Source: Porticoccus sp041395745 (GTDB lineage Bacteria > Pseudomonadota > Gammaproteobacteria > Pseudomonadales > Porticoccaceae). Taken from it: 64,000 nucleotides of DNA. Location: assembly GCA_041395745.1 (NCBI GenBank), contig JAWKZV010000003.1:124001-188000 (forward strand), given 5' to 3'. Under the pieces are notes generated by a model, which had not been told where the DNA came from, did no database searches, and was given only the letters and a program-made list of their open reading frames with translations. Positions 1 to 8,536 of the stretch are shown here, piece by piece; position 1 is the first letter of the stretch; each line of letters begins with the position of its first letter. Position numbers and translations under genes: made by a program.

Positions 1-67
1 TGCCCTCTTCGATGGGTTTGAAAACCTCTTTCTGCCGGGTCAGGGTGTTGTACAGAGTCAGTGCCAT
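1..67 (-). CDS. cysS: Cysteinyl-tRNA synthetase, N-terminal fragment
   Basis: Only the first 22 codons lie in the window; the gene runs off the left edge. The ATG is at 65-67 on the minus strand and the peptide begins MALTLYNTLTRQKEVF, which matches the conserved start of bacterial CysRS (the 'NTLTRQKE.F' block). It would charge tRNA-Cys in the cytoplasm. It lies 61 bases downstream of glnS on the same strand, so the two synthetases are probably co-transcribed. Confidence 0.85.
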   Translation of the reverse strand, partial: MALTLYNTLTRQKEVFKPIEEG

Positions 68-128
68 GGTGCTCGATTCTTGCTGTCTGGCGGAACGCTT
101 TGGCATTCCGCAAATTCAAATTTGGTAA

Positions 129-1799
129 TCAGTTTTTCCAGGTGTCCCGCAGGCCGATGGTGCGGTTGAACACCGGCTTGTCGGCGCTGCTGTAGCGGCT
201 GTCGAGACAGAAATAACCTTCCCGCTCGAACTGGTAGTGGCCGCCCACGGCGGCATCCGCCAGCCCGATTTCACCCTTGCAGCCCGCGAGGATTTGCAGG
301 GACTCCGGGTTGATGGCGTCGAGGAAATTCTTCTCGCCCGCTTCCGGGAAGGGATCGCTGAACAGGCGGTCGTAGAGGCGCACCTCGCAGTCCACACTGT
401 GGGTGGCGGAAACCCAGTGAATCACGCCGCGGGGACGGATCGGCTCCGGCGGGTCTTCGCCCAGGGTGCCGGGAATGATTTCCGCGAGAATCTCGACGAT
501 CTCGCCGCTGTCGTCTTTGACAAAGTCGTTGGCCTGGATCACGTAGGCGCCGCGCAACCGCACCCACTCGCCGGGCACCAGCCGCTTGAATTTCTTGCGG
601 GACAGGCTGCTGTCCTCGTTGAAGTCTTCCCGGTCGATGTAGATTTCCCGGGTGAACGGCAACTGGCGCTCGCCCAGGTCGTCACGGTTCGGGTGACCGG
701 CGGCGGTGAGCATTTCCACCTCGCCCTCGGGCACATTGGTGAGCGTCACTTTCAACGGCTTCAGCACGCACATTGCGCGGGCGGCACAATCGTTCAGGTC
801 GTCGCGGATAAAGTGCTCGAACTGGGCCATGTCCACCACGCCGTCGGTCTTGGCTACCGCCAGGCTGTCGCAGAAGTTGCGGATTGCCGCCGGCGACACG
901 CCGCGGCGACGCAGGCCGGAGATGGTGGGCATGCGCGGGTCGTTCCAGCCGTCCACGTGGTTTTCATCCACCAACTGCTTCAGCTTGCGCTTGCTGGTGA
1001 TGTTGTAGTTCAGGTTGAGGCGGCCAAACTCGTACTGGTGCGGCTTGGCGGGCACCGGCAGGGTGTCGATAAACCACTCGTAGAGGGGGCGGTTGGCGGC
1101 GAACTCCAGGGTACAGATGGAGTGGGTCACGCCCTCGATGGCATCCTCCTGGCCGTGGGCGAAATCGTAGGACGGGTAGATGTTCCACTTGTCGCCGGTG
1201 CGGTGGTGCGGCCTCTTCTTGATGCGGTACAACACCGGGTCGCGCAGGTTGATGTTGGGAGAGGCCATGTCGATCTTGGCGCGCAGGGTCATGCGGCCCT
1301 CGTCGATCTCGCCGTTTTTCATCTGCTCTAATAGAGCCAGGTTTTCCTCGACGGAGCGGTCGCGCCAGGGGCTGTTCTTGCCAGGCTCGGTGAGGGTGCC
1401 GCGGTATTCGCGCATCTGCTCGGCATTCAGCTCGCAGACAAAGGCCTTGCCCTCGCGGATCAGGAACTGGGCCCAATCGTAGAGCTGGTCGAAGTAGTTG
1501 GAGGCATAGCGGATGTCGCCGTCCCACTGGAAGCCGAGCCAGCGCACATCCTCAATGATGGCGTTGACGTATTCGTCCTCTTCCTTCTCGGGGTTGGTGT
1601 CATCGAAGCGCAGGTTGCAGGCACCACCGTATTGGGCTGCGAGACCAAAATTCAGGCAGATGGATTTGGCGTGGCCGATGTGCAGGTAACCGTTGGGCTC
1701 CGGCGGGAAACGAGTCACCACCTTGTCCACCGCACCTTCGGCGAGGTCACGGCTGATAATCTGCTGAATGAAATTGAGCGGTTTGCTGTCGTCTGCCAT
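129..1799 (-). CDS. glnS: Glutaminyl-tRNA synthetase
   Basis: 556 residues, the usual size for a bacterial class Ic GlnRS, which attaches glutamine to tRNA-Gln. The HIGH signature is present at residues 40-43 after the typical 'RFPPEPNGYL' lead. The second ATP-binding loop appears as ITSKRK (about 267-272), the family's variant of KMSKS. The C-terminal anticodon-binding beta-barrels are intact to the end ('GLRDTWKN'). The ATG start opens on a normal N-terminal helix. The presence of GlnRS itself, instead of the GatCAB route, is typical of gammaproteobacteria. cysS follows on the same strand. Confidence 0.97.
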   Translation of the reverse strand: MADDSKPLNFIQQIISRDLAEGAVDKVVTRFPPEPNGYLHIGHAKSICLNFGLAAQYGGACNLRFDDTNPEKEEDEYVNAIIEDVRWLGFQWDGDIRYASNYFDQLYDWAQFLIREGKAFVCELNAEQMREYRGTLTEPGKNSPWRDRSVEENLALLEQMKNGEIDEGRMTLRAKIDMASPNINLRDPVLYRIKKRPHHRTGDKWNIYPSYDFAHGQEDAIEGVTHSICTLEFAANRPLYEWFIDTLPVPAKPHQYEFGRLNLNYNITSKRKLKQLVDENHVDGWNDPRMPTISGLRRRGVSPAAIRNFCDSLAVAKTDGVVDMAQFEHFIRDDLNDCAARAMCVLKPLKVTLTNVPEGEVEMLTAAGHPNRDDLGERQLPFTREIYIDREDFNEDSSLSRKKFKRLVPGEWVRLRGAYVIQANDFVKDDSGEIVEILAEIIPGTLGEDPPEPIRPRGVIHWVSATHSVDCEVRLYDRLFSDPFPEAGEKNFLDAINPESLQILAGCKGEIGLADAAVGGHYQFEREGYFCLDSRYSSADKPVFNRTIGLRDTWKN

Positions 1800-1926
1800 A
1801 CTGCCGGGCCGTCGGGGCCATCCTCCCTAAAAAAGAGCCGGATTATAGCCTTCGGGGGACGGCGTATAAACAACTGATCCACCCAAAGCCCGAGTTTTCA
1901 CAGCAGGCTCCGAGCAACTGTACCCC

Positions 1927-2823
1927 ATGCGTCCCAACACCCGAGCCATTCTCTACCTGCAACTTTGCCTGCTGATATTCCTGATCGGCGATTCCCTGGC
2001 GAAAAAGCTGCTGGCGAGCATTCCCCTTGGGCAGGTGATGAGCCTGCGCACTGCCGCCTCGCTACTGGTGCTCAGCGTTATCCTGGTCGCCACCGGCCGC
2101 GTGGCGCTGCTGAAAATCAGCAAGCCGGTGCACCACCTGTTGCGCAGCCTGTTCTTCACGGTGATCAGCGTCGGCTATTACATCGCGGTGAAATACTTTC
2201 CCATGAGCGCGGTGGCGGCGGCGCTGGCCGGGGCGCCGATCATCATTTCCGCCATCTCGCCGCTGATCCTGCGGGAGCGGGCCAACAGCATCCAGTGGCT
2301 GGCCACCCTCGCCGGTTTTATCGGCGTCTGCACGGTGCTGAAGCCGGACCTGTCCAGTGTCGGCTGGAATTACCTGGCGCTGCTCACCCTGCCCATCTCC
2401 TATGCCGGCATGATTCTGTGGTCGCGCTACCTGTCGCGCACCGAGTCGGACTGGTCGATGAATTTCTACATCTACTTTCCGCTGCTGGCGCTGGCCCTGC
2501 TCTGGCCGGGAGAGTGGATCGCCATCAGCGGCATGGACTGGCTGCTGATCCTGCTGTCCGGCAGTTGCTGCGCCTTCGGTTTCATTCTGCTGGTGGCGGC
2601 GTTCCGCATAGGAAAACCCGTCGTAGTGGCGCCCTTTGAATACACGTCCATCATCATGGCCGCCAGTGTCGACATGATTTTCTGGCAATTCTTCCCGGAT
2701 GCCGTGATGTGGATGGGCATCGGGCTGATTCTGCTGTGTGCGGCGGTCCAGGGCTGGCAGGCGCGCATCGAGCCGCCGGAAATCACCCCCCACCTGCGCC
2801 CGGAAGATACCCATCAGCCGTAA
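1927..2823 (+). CDS. DMT/EamA-family transporter
   Basis: 298 residues, almost entirely hydrophobic, with about ten predicted membrane segments arranged as two EamA-type halves. This is the drug/metabolite transporter superfamily of inner-membrane carriers. The substrate cannot be read from sequence; relatives export amino acids, nucleosides or amphipathic compounds. It is divergent from glnS and followed by ppiB after 86 bases, with no obvious operon partner. A second, only distantly similar DMT protein lies at 57509-58429. Confidence 0.8.
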   Translation: MRPNTRAILYLQLCLLIFLIGDSLAKKLLASIPLGQVMSLRTAASLLVLSVILVATGRVALLKISKPVHHLLRSLFFTVISVGYYIAVKYFPMSAVAAALAGAPIIISAISPLILRERANSIQWLATLAGFIGVCTVLKPDLSSVGWNYLALLTLPISYAGMILWSRYLSRTESDWSMNFYIYFPLLALALLWPGEWIAISGMDWLLILLSGSCCAFGFILLVAAFRIGKPVVVAPFEYTSIIMAASVDMIFWQFFPDAVMWMGIGLILLCAAVQGWQARIEPPEITPHLRPEDTHQP

Positions 2824-2909
2824 CCGATATTGTCTTCACCCGTGTTTGCATCCCCTACGGAAAACCGTAACATACGTGCCTCTTCAGACAGTTACAGGAA
2901 AACAGCATC

Positions 2910-3419
2910 ATGATTACCCTGCACACCAACTACGGCGATATCAGCATTGAGCTGAACTTCGACAAGGCGCCGGTTTCCTCCGCCAACTTCCTGAAATACT
3001 GCCGCGACGGTTTCTACGAAGGCACCATCTTCCACCGCGTGATCGACGGCTTCATGATTCAGGGCGGCGGCTTTACCACCACCATGAGCCACAAGGAAGG
3101 CAATGCGCCGATTCAGAACGAAGCGGACAACGGCCTGGCCAATGAAGCGGGCACCCTGGCAATGGCGCGCACCAGCGATCCTCACTCCGCCAGCTCCCAG
3201 TTCTTCATCAACGTGTCCAACAACGCGTTCCTGAACCACTCTGGCAAAAACCCCCAGGGTTGGGGCTATGCCGTGTTCGGTAAAGTGGTCGACGGTATGG
3301 ACGTGGTCAACCAGATCAAGGGGGTTGCCACCGGTCGCCACGGCATGCACCAGGACGTGCCGAAAGAGCCCGTTGAAATCGAGAAGGTCACCATCAGCGA
3401 TGAGTACGCGGACAAGTAA
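2910..3419 (+). CDS. ppiB: Peptidyl-prolyl cis-trans isomerase B (cyclophilin)
   Basis: 169 residues forming one complete cyclophilin domain with no signal peptide, so it is the cytoplasmic PpiB type. It catalyses cis-trans isomerisation of X-Pro bonds. Visible family blocks are FHRVIDGFMIQGG near residue 45, the 'MAR..DPHSASSQFFIN' active-site stretch near 90, and 'WGYAVFGKVVDGMDVV' near 118. lpxH follows after 33 bases in the same direction, an arrangement common in gammaproteobacteria, so both are probably on one transcript. Confidence 0.95.
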   Translation: MITLHTNYGDISIELNFDKAPVSSANFLKYCRDGFYEGTIFHRVIDGFMIQGGGFTTTMSHKEGNAPIQNEADNGLANEAGTLAMARTSDPHSASSQFFINVSNNAFLNHSGKNPQGWGYAVFGKVVDGMDVVNQIKGVATGRHGMHQDVPKEPVEIEKVTISDEYADK

Positions 3420-3452
3420 GTTCCGCGTTGACAGGTCGGACGAGCGACACTG

Positions 3453-4172
3453 ATGTCCGTGCTATTGATCTCCGACCTGCACCTCTCTCCAGAACGCCCG
3501 GCGGTAACCCGGGCGTTTTTTGCTTTTCTGCGCCACCAGGCCCGTGAAGCAGAAGCGCTCTATATTCTCGGAGACCTGTTCGAGTCCTGGATCGGCGACG
3601 ACGATCCTACCCCTCTGCCCCGTGAAGTCATCGGCGAGTTGAAACAGCTCAGCGACAGCGGCACCCGGCTGTATTTCATCCACGGCAACCGGGATTTCAT
3701 GATCGCCCGCCGCTTCGCCCGGGAAACCGGCTGCACCCTGCTGCCGGAACACCATGTGGCCCAACTGGGCGGCGAACCGGTGCTGCTGCTGCACGGCGAT
3801 ACCCTCTGCACCGAAGACGTGGCCTACCAGAAATTCCGTCGCATTGCCCGCAACCGGCCACTGCAATTCGTGATGCGTCACCTGCCGCTGAAAAAGCGCC
3901 AGCAGATCGCCGCCGACCTGCGCCGCAAGAGCATGGCTGCCAACGCCAACAAGTCGGACAACATCATGGATGTCACCCCTGCCGAGGTGGACCGCAAGAT
4001 GGAAGAGTTCGGGGTAAAGCGGATGATCCACGGCCATACCCACCGCCCGGACCGCCATGTGCTGCCCTGCGGGGAGCGACTGGTGCTGGGAGACTGGCAC
4101 CACCACGGCTGGTATATCCGCTGTGAGGATGGACAGGAACCGGAGCTGATTTCCTTCCCTATCGAAGAGTAA
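3453..4172 (+). CDS. lpxH: UDP-2,3-diacylglucosamine diphosphatase
   Basis: 239 residues, a calcineurin-like metallophosphoesterase of lipid A synthesis that cleaves UDP-2,3-diacylglucosamine to lipid X and UMP at the inner membrane surface. The metal-binding motifs appear in order: SDLHL at residues 7-11, GDLFESWIGDDD near 40-51, GNRDF near 78, and GHTHRPDRH near 193. Length and motif spacing match LpxH and not the unrelated LpxI. It is co-directional with ppiB. Confidence 0.95.
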   Translation: MSVLLISDLHLSPERPAVTRAFFAFLRHQAREAEALYILGDLFESWIGDDDPTPLPREVIGELKQLSDSGTRLYFIHGNRDFMIARRFARETGCTLLPEHHVAQLGGEPVLLLHGDTLCTEDVAYQKFRRIARNRPLQFVMRHLPLKKRQQIAADLRRKSMAANANKSDNIMDVTPAEVDRKMEEFGVKRMIHGHTHRPDRHVLPCGERLVLGDWHHHGWYIRCEDGQEPELISFPIEE

Positions 4173-4183
4173 TTCCGGGCTGT

Positions 4184-5380
4184 TTATTCAGCCCTGAGCG
4201 CATCGATAGGGCTGAGCCGGGTGGCATTGAGAGCCGGGCGCACCCCGGCGATCAGGCCGATGATCATCGATACTAATAGAGCCACCACCACGATATCCCC
4301 CTTCAGGGCCACCGGCAGGGCTGGCACAAACACCCCCACCGAGAACACCAGCAGGGCGATCACCAGCACCCCGGCGACGCCGCCGATCAGCCCCAGCATT
4401 ACCGCTTCGCCGAGGAACAGGTTGCGCACCTGACGGCGGGTACTGCCCAGCGCCCGCAGCAATCCCACTTCCGAGGTGCGCTCGGTGACGGTGATCATCA
4501 GGATGGTGGTAATGCCCACCGCCCCCACCAGTAGTGAGATGGCCCCCAGACCGGCACCGGCGAACTTCAGGATGCGCAGGATGTTGTCCATGGTATCCAT
4601 CATCTGGTCCTGGGTGACGATGGTGAAATCCTCAAAGCCGTGGCGCTCAATCAGCAACCGCTTGACGTTGGCGGTCAGCCTTTCGGTGGGAACGGCGGGG
4701 CTGTAGAAAATATCCACCTCCATGAGGCTTTCGCGGTTGAAAATCTGTAGCCCCTTGTTGGCGGGAATGTAGATCATGTCGTCCAGGTCGGTACCGAGGA
4801 ACTGTCCCTTTGGCGCCATGACGCCGATCACCCGGAAGCGGTTGCCGCCGATGTGCACGAATTCCCCCAGCGGGTTGGTATTGCCGAACAGCTCCTGCTT
4901 CAGTTTGCTGCCGAGCACAGCAAAGGCCCTCGCCCGGTAGACATCCTCTTCCGGCAGAAACGAACCCTGAGCCACCTGCAGCTTCCATGCCTTGTCTGCC
5001 AGCGCGCCGACACCGGCCACGTCGGTGTAGCGGCTGCGCCCAACCGCCTTGATCTGGGCGGTACCGAACACCACCGGCACCACCTGCTCCACCCCGGGTA
5101 TCCGGGCCAGCGCTTCGGTGTCCTCCAGGGACAGGGGACGGGTGGTATTGAGAATGCCGCCGAGGCCGAAGGTCTCGGTTTTGCCGGGAGTGATGGAGAC
5201 GATATGGCTGCCAAACTGGGTGAACTCCTGGATCACGAACAGCCGCAGGCCTTCCCCGAGCGAGCTGAGCAGCACCATGGCGGCGATGCCGATGGCAAAG
5301 CCGACAATGGTCAGAGCCGAGCGCATGCGCTGCATCCACAGAGCCAGGAAGATCCAGCGCAGGTAGTCGAGAAACTTCAT
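4184..5380 (-). CDS. MacB-type ABC transporter permease (second permease)
   Basis: 398 residues from the ATG at 5378-5380, which overlaps the stop of the upstream permease gene in an ATGA. A longer reading back to 5527 only adds Gly/Ala/Arg-rich out-of-frame translation of that gene. Architecture is FtsX/MacB: one membrane segment near residues 20-45, a large periplasmic domain (about 50-270), then three membrane segments at the C-terminus ending 'LSPIDALRAE'. It is the last gene of a four-gene export operon and probably pairs with the other permease as a heterodimer, since neither is fused to the ATPase. Confidence 0.88.
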   Translation of the reverse strand: MKFLDYLRWIFLALWMQRMRSALTIVGFAIGIAAMVLLSSLGEGLRLFVIQEFTQFGSHIVSITPGKTETFGLGGILNTTRPLSLEDTEALARIPGVEQVVPVVFGTAQIKAVGRSRYTDVAGVGALADKAWKLQVAQGSFLPEEDVYRARAFAVLGSKLKQELFGNTNPLGEFVHIGGNRFRVIGVMAPKGQFLGTDLDDMIYIPANKGLQIFNRESLMEVDIFYSPAVPTERLTANVKRLLIERHGFEDFTIVTQDQMMDTMDNILRILKFAGAGLGAISLLVGAVGITTILMITVTERTSEVGLLRALGSTRRQVRNLFLGEAVMLGLIGGVAGVLVIALLVFSVGVFVPALPVALKGDIVVVALLVSMIIGLIAGVRPALNATRLSPIDALRAE

Positions 5381-6596
5381 CCGTCCTGCCCCCGCAGTGC
5401 CAGCACCGGGTCCAGGGCCGCCGCCCGGCGCGCCGGAATCAGCGAGAACACCAGTCCCGCCAACAGTGCGGTACCCACAGCGGCGGGCACCGACCACCAG
5501 GGCGGCGCCAGGGGAAATGACGGCCACAGGCGGGCAACCACCAGTACCGCCACCCAGGCCACCGCGATGCCGGCAATGGAACCGAGGCTGACCAGCAACA
5601 GCGACTCTCCGAGAAACAGTTGCCGCACCTGGCGACTGCTGCCGCCCAGGGCTTTCAACAGGCCGATTTCCTTGCGCCGCTGGCTGACGGAAATCAGGCT
5701 GATGTTCATGATCAGGATGCCCGCCACCAACAGGCTGATGGCGGCTATGGCGGCAATGGCCAGGGTCAGGGTGGTGAGGATGTTGTTGAAGGCTGCCAGC
5801 ATGGAGTCCTGACTGATCAGGGTGATGTCGTCATCCCCCTCGTGGCGCTCGCGGATGATGGCCTTGACCCGCTCCTCGGCGCGCCTGAAGTCGGCGTTGC
5901 CGTCCAGCTCCATCAGCACCCGGAACAGCCCCGGCGTGTTGAACATCTGCTCGGCAGTGCGCACCGGCACGATGATCATGTCCCGCAGGTCCAGCCCCAG
6001 GGATTCACCGCGCTCTTCCAGTACGCCGATCACCCGCATGCGGCGATCCCCCACCCGCACCCACTCGCCGATGGCGCGGCGGTTGCCGAACAGCTCGCGC
6101 TTCAGCTTGGAACCCAGCACGCACACTGCCATGGCTTCGCTGCGGGTGCGATCCGGCAGGATTTCCCCCTGGGATACCTTGAGCTGGCGCACCTGGAAAA
6201 TTTCCGGGAGCTGCCGAGCACAATTACCTCTCTTGAACGACTGGCCAGCGCCACCGAGGCGGTGCCGGCAATCACCGGCGCTACGGCACGGATGCCGGGA
6301 ATGCGCTCCAGCGCCTGGGCGTCTTCCAGGGTCAAGTCCCGAGGTGCAGTGCCGTAGATCGGCGGTGCGCCGCCAGTGGTTTCCTTGCGACCGGGCAGGA
6401 TAATCAGCAGTTGATTGCCGAGGGCGGAAAACTCCCTATCCACATAGCGGCGGGCGCCCTCACCCAGGCTGGTGAGCATGATGACCGAGGCCACCCCCAG
6501 TCCCACCGCCAGTAATAACAGGCCGGTGCGCACCCGGTGGCGCAGGAACAGTTGGCTGTTAAAGTGCAGCTGATCCAGCAGGCGCATGATCGCCAC
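5377..6596 (-). pseudogene. MacB-type ABC transporter permease, frameshifted
   Basis: Two overlapping reading frames together make one complete FtsX-type permease. Residues from 6596 (or the inner ATG at 6587) read through the first membrane segment and into the periplasmic domain up to 'EVIVLGSSR'. The family sequence then continues in another frame as '..VRQLKVSQGEILPD' to the stop at 5377. One missing base near 6204 (reverse-strand TCCCGGAAATTTTCC where TCCCGGGAAATTTTCC would keep frame) explains the break; restored length is 406 residues. The start overlaps the ATPase gene and the end overlaps the next permease. It may be a real lesion or a base-call error. Confidence 0.85.
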
Positions 6597-7263
6597 CGTT
6601 ATCGGATTCTATCTGGCCGTCAACCATGCGGATGCGGCGACGCGCCCGCTTGCCCAGCTCCATATCATGGGTCACCACCAGCAGGGTGATTCCTTCGCGA
6701 TTGAGGTTCTCCAGCACTTCCACCACGTCGTGGCCGGAGGCCTGGTCCAGGTTTCCGGTGGGTTCGTCCGCCAGTAAAATGCGTGGCTTCATGACGATGG
6801 CCCGGGCGATGGCCACTCGCTGCAATTGGCCGCCGGAAAGCTGGCTGGGACGGTGATTGGCCCTTTCTGCGAGCCCCACCTGCTCCAGTACAGCCATGGC
6901 ACTCTCGCGGCGCTGTTTCGAGGCAACGCCCGCCAGCATCATCGGCAGTTCGACATTTTCCACGGTGGTAAGGCGGCTGATCAGGTGAAAGGCCTGGAAG
7001 ATAAAGCCGATATAGTCTGCTCGCAGCCTCGCCCGGGCTTCTTCACCGAGGGTCTCGGTAACATGGCCATCCAGCCGATAGCTGCCGCTGTCCGGCCTGT
7101 CCAGCAGCCCCACCATGTTAAGCAACGTAGATTTGCCGGAGCCGGACGGCCCCATCACTGACAGGTATTCGCCGGCACCGATGGTCAGAGTGACATCCTG
7201 TAGTGCCCGCAACGGGGAATCCCCCACCTGATAGGTTTTATTGACCCCTTGCAGTTCAATCAT
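6559..7263 (-). CDS. ABC transporter ATP-binding protein, MacB/LolD type
   Basis: 234-residue nucleotide-binding subunit. Walker A GPSGSGKST is at 38-46, the signature LSGGQ at 142-146, and Walker B ILLADEP at 162-168 followed by TGNLD, which is characteristic of the MacB/LolD/FtsE group. It powers the two separate permeases encoded directly downstream and is preceded by a periplasmic adaptor (8-base overlap), so the set resembles a tripartite efflux pump with the MacB halves split into separate genes. No TolC-like outer membrane factor is present in the window. Confidence 0.93.
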   Translation of the reverse strand: MIELQGVNKTYQVGDSPLRALQDVTLTIGAGEYLSVMGPSGSGKSTLLNMVGLLDRPDSGSYRLDGHVTETLGEEARARLRADYIGFIFQAFHLISRLTTVENVELPMMLAGVASKQRRESAMAVLEQVGLAERANHRPSQLSGGQLQRVAIARAIVMKPRILLADEPTGNLDQASGHDVVEVLENLNREGITLLVVTHDMELGKRARRRIRMVDGQIESDNGGDHAPAGSAAL

Positions 7264-8398
7264 CGGCGGCTTGACCGATTTTCGCCGGGGCGCCGACCTC
7301 GACTCCCGCGCTGCCGATATTGCTGATGATCAGGTCGCCCTCTTTCAGCCCATCCAGCACCTCGGTGTAGCGCCAGTTGGCCAGGCCCTTTTTGATCGGG
7401 CGGCGTTGCAGGTAGCCGTCATCGTCCACCACCAGCACAAAGCTGTCGTCCACCACCAGTTCCGAGGGAATGCGCAAGGCGTTGTCACCGCTGGCGAGAA
7501 TGATCTCCATGTCGGCGCTGTACCCGGCCAGCAGGTGCACTCCCTCCGGCAAGGCTTCCAGTTCCGCTTCCACCTCGACGGTGCGCGCCTGTTTCTCCTG
7601 ATCGAGAATATAGGGGGAAATGCGCCGCACCTTGGCCGGGAAGATCTTGTCGCGGAAGGCATCCAGGGTAACTCGCACCGGCATGCCCACGGCGATGTCG
7701 GAGGCGTCCACCTCGTCGATGGGCGCGCTGATGTAATGGCAACCGTCGGTCAGCAAATCAATGGCAGGCGGGGTCATCACACCGGGCGGCGAAGGGGTGG
7801 CGTACTCGCCCACTTCGCCCGTCACTTCCGCCACTGCGCCGTCAAATGGCGCCCGCAAATAGGTCTGCTCAAGCACCGCATCGGCGGCCGACACTGCGGC
7901 CCCGGCCTGAGCCTCACGGGCTTTGGCGGCCTCACAACTGGCGGAGCTGGCGCGGCCCTTCGATTCCGCCAGGTCGGCGGATTCCTTGGACACGAGATTC
8001 TTGCGCGCCAGATTGGTCAGGCGCTTGGCCTCGCGCTGATCTGATTCAGCGGCGATACAGATACTCTGTTGTTCCCGCTGGGCCGACAGCAACGACGCCT
8101 TGGCAACTTCCAGCTGGGCTTCGCGGTCCTTGTTCCACAGCACCATCAACAGCTGTCCGGCCTTGACCTGATCGCCCTCTTTTACCAGCAACTGGTCGAT
8201 GCGCCCGCCGATGGACAGGGCCAGCCGGGAGCGCTGGCAGGATTTCACAGTACCGGCGCGAGTATTGGCCACGGTGCGTTCCACCAGCCCCCGCTCAACC
8301 GCCGTCACAGTGACAGTCACCGGCTTGGGCCGGGACCAGTAATAGAAAAGCGCCGCCAGCACCGCCACCACCAGCAAGGCAATCAGGCCTTTTTTCAT
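7256..8398 (-). CDS. HlyD/MacA-family periplasmic adaptor
   Basis: 380 residues. An N-terminal membrane anchor (about 3-22) is followed by a beta-barrel/lipoyl half, an alpha-helical hairpin (about 100-170, rich in Ala/Glu/Lys), a second lipoyl half ('YLRAPFDGAVAEVTGEVGEY') and a C-terminal membrane-proximal barrel. Such adaptors link an inner membrane ABC transporter to an outer membrane channel. It is the first gene of the operon adaptor-ATPase-permease-permease. The ATG at 8396-8398 fits the start of the signal anchor MKKGLIALLVV. Substrate unknown. Confidence 0.9.
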   Translation of the reverse strand: MKKGLIALLVVAVLAALFYYWSRPKPVTVTVTAVERGLVERTVANTRAGTVKSCQRSRLALSIGGRIDQLLVKEGDQVKAGQLLMVLWNKDREAQLEVAKASLLSAQREQQSICIAAESDQREAKRLTNLARKNLVSKESADLAESKGRASSASCEAAKAREAQAGAAVSAADAVLEQTYLRAPFDGAVAEVTGEVGEYATPSPPGVMTPPAIDLLTDGCHYISAPIDEVDASDIAVGMPVRVTLDAFRDKIFPAKVRRISPYILDQEKQARTVEVEAELEALPEGVHLLAGYSADMEIILASGDNALRIPSELVVDDSFVLVVDDDGYLQRRPIKKGLANWRYTEVLDGLKEGDLIISNIGSAGVEVGAPAKIGQAADD

Positions 8399-8500
8399 CG
8401 ACTTCTGCTCCCTCCGCGACCGGTTTCGCTCCGATTAAATCATAGCCTCTCTATGACAACAGGTAATTTGATCTGGGGCACCCACTTTCTATCGGGCATA

Positions 8501-8528
8501 AAAAAACGGCCGGGAGGCCGTTTTTTTT
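8501..8528 (-). terminator. Rho-independent terminator after the PyrDK fusion
   Basis: Perfect stem ACGGCC/GGCCGT with a 4-base loop, flanked by A and T runs on both sides. On the minus strand it follows the stop of the pyrDK fusion gene by 8 bases and ends in a long T run. Confidence 0.85.
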
Positions 8529-8536
8529 GCAGACTG

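Noticed and set aside
237..1331. Long open frame opposite glnS
   Set aside because: Antisense shadow of a conserved gene; the translation is low-complexity His/Val/Gly-rich and has no family likeness.
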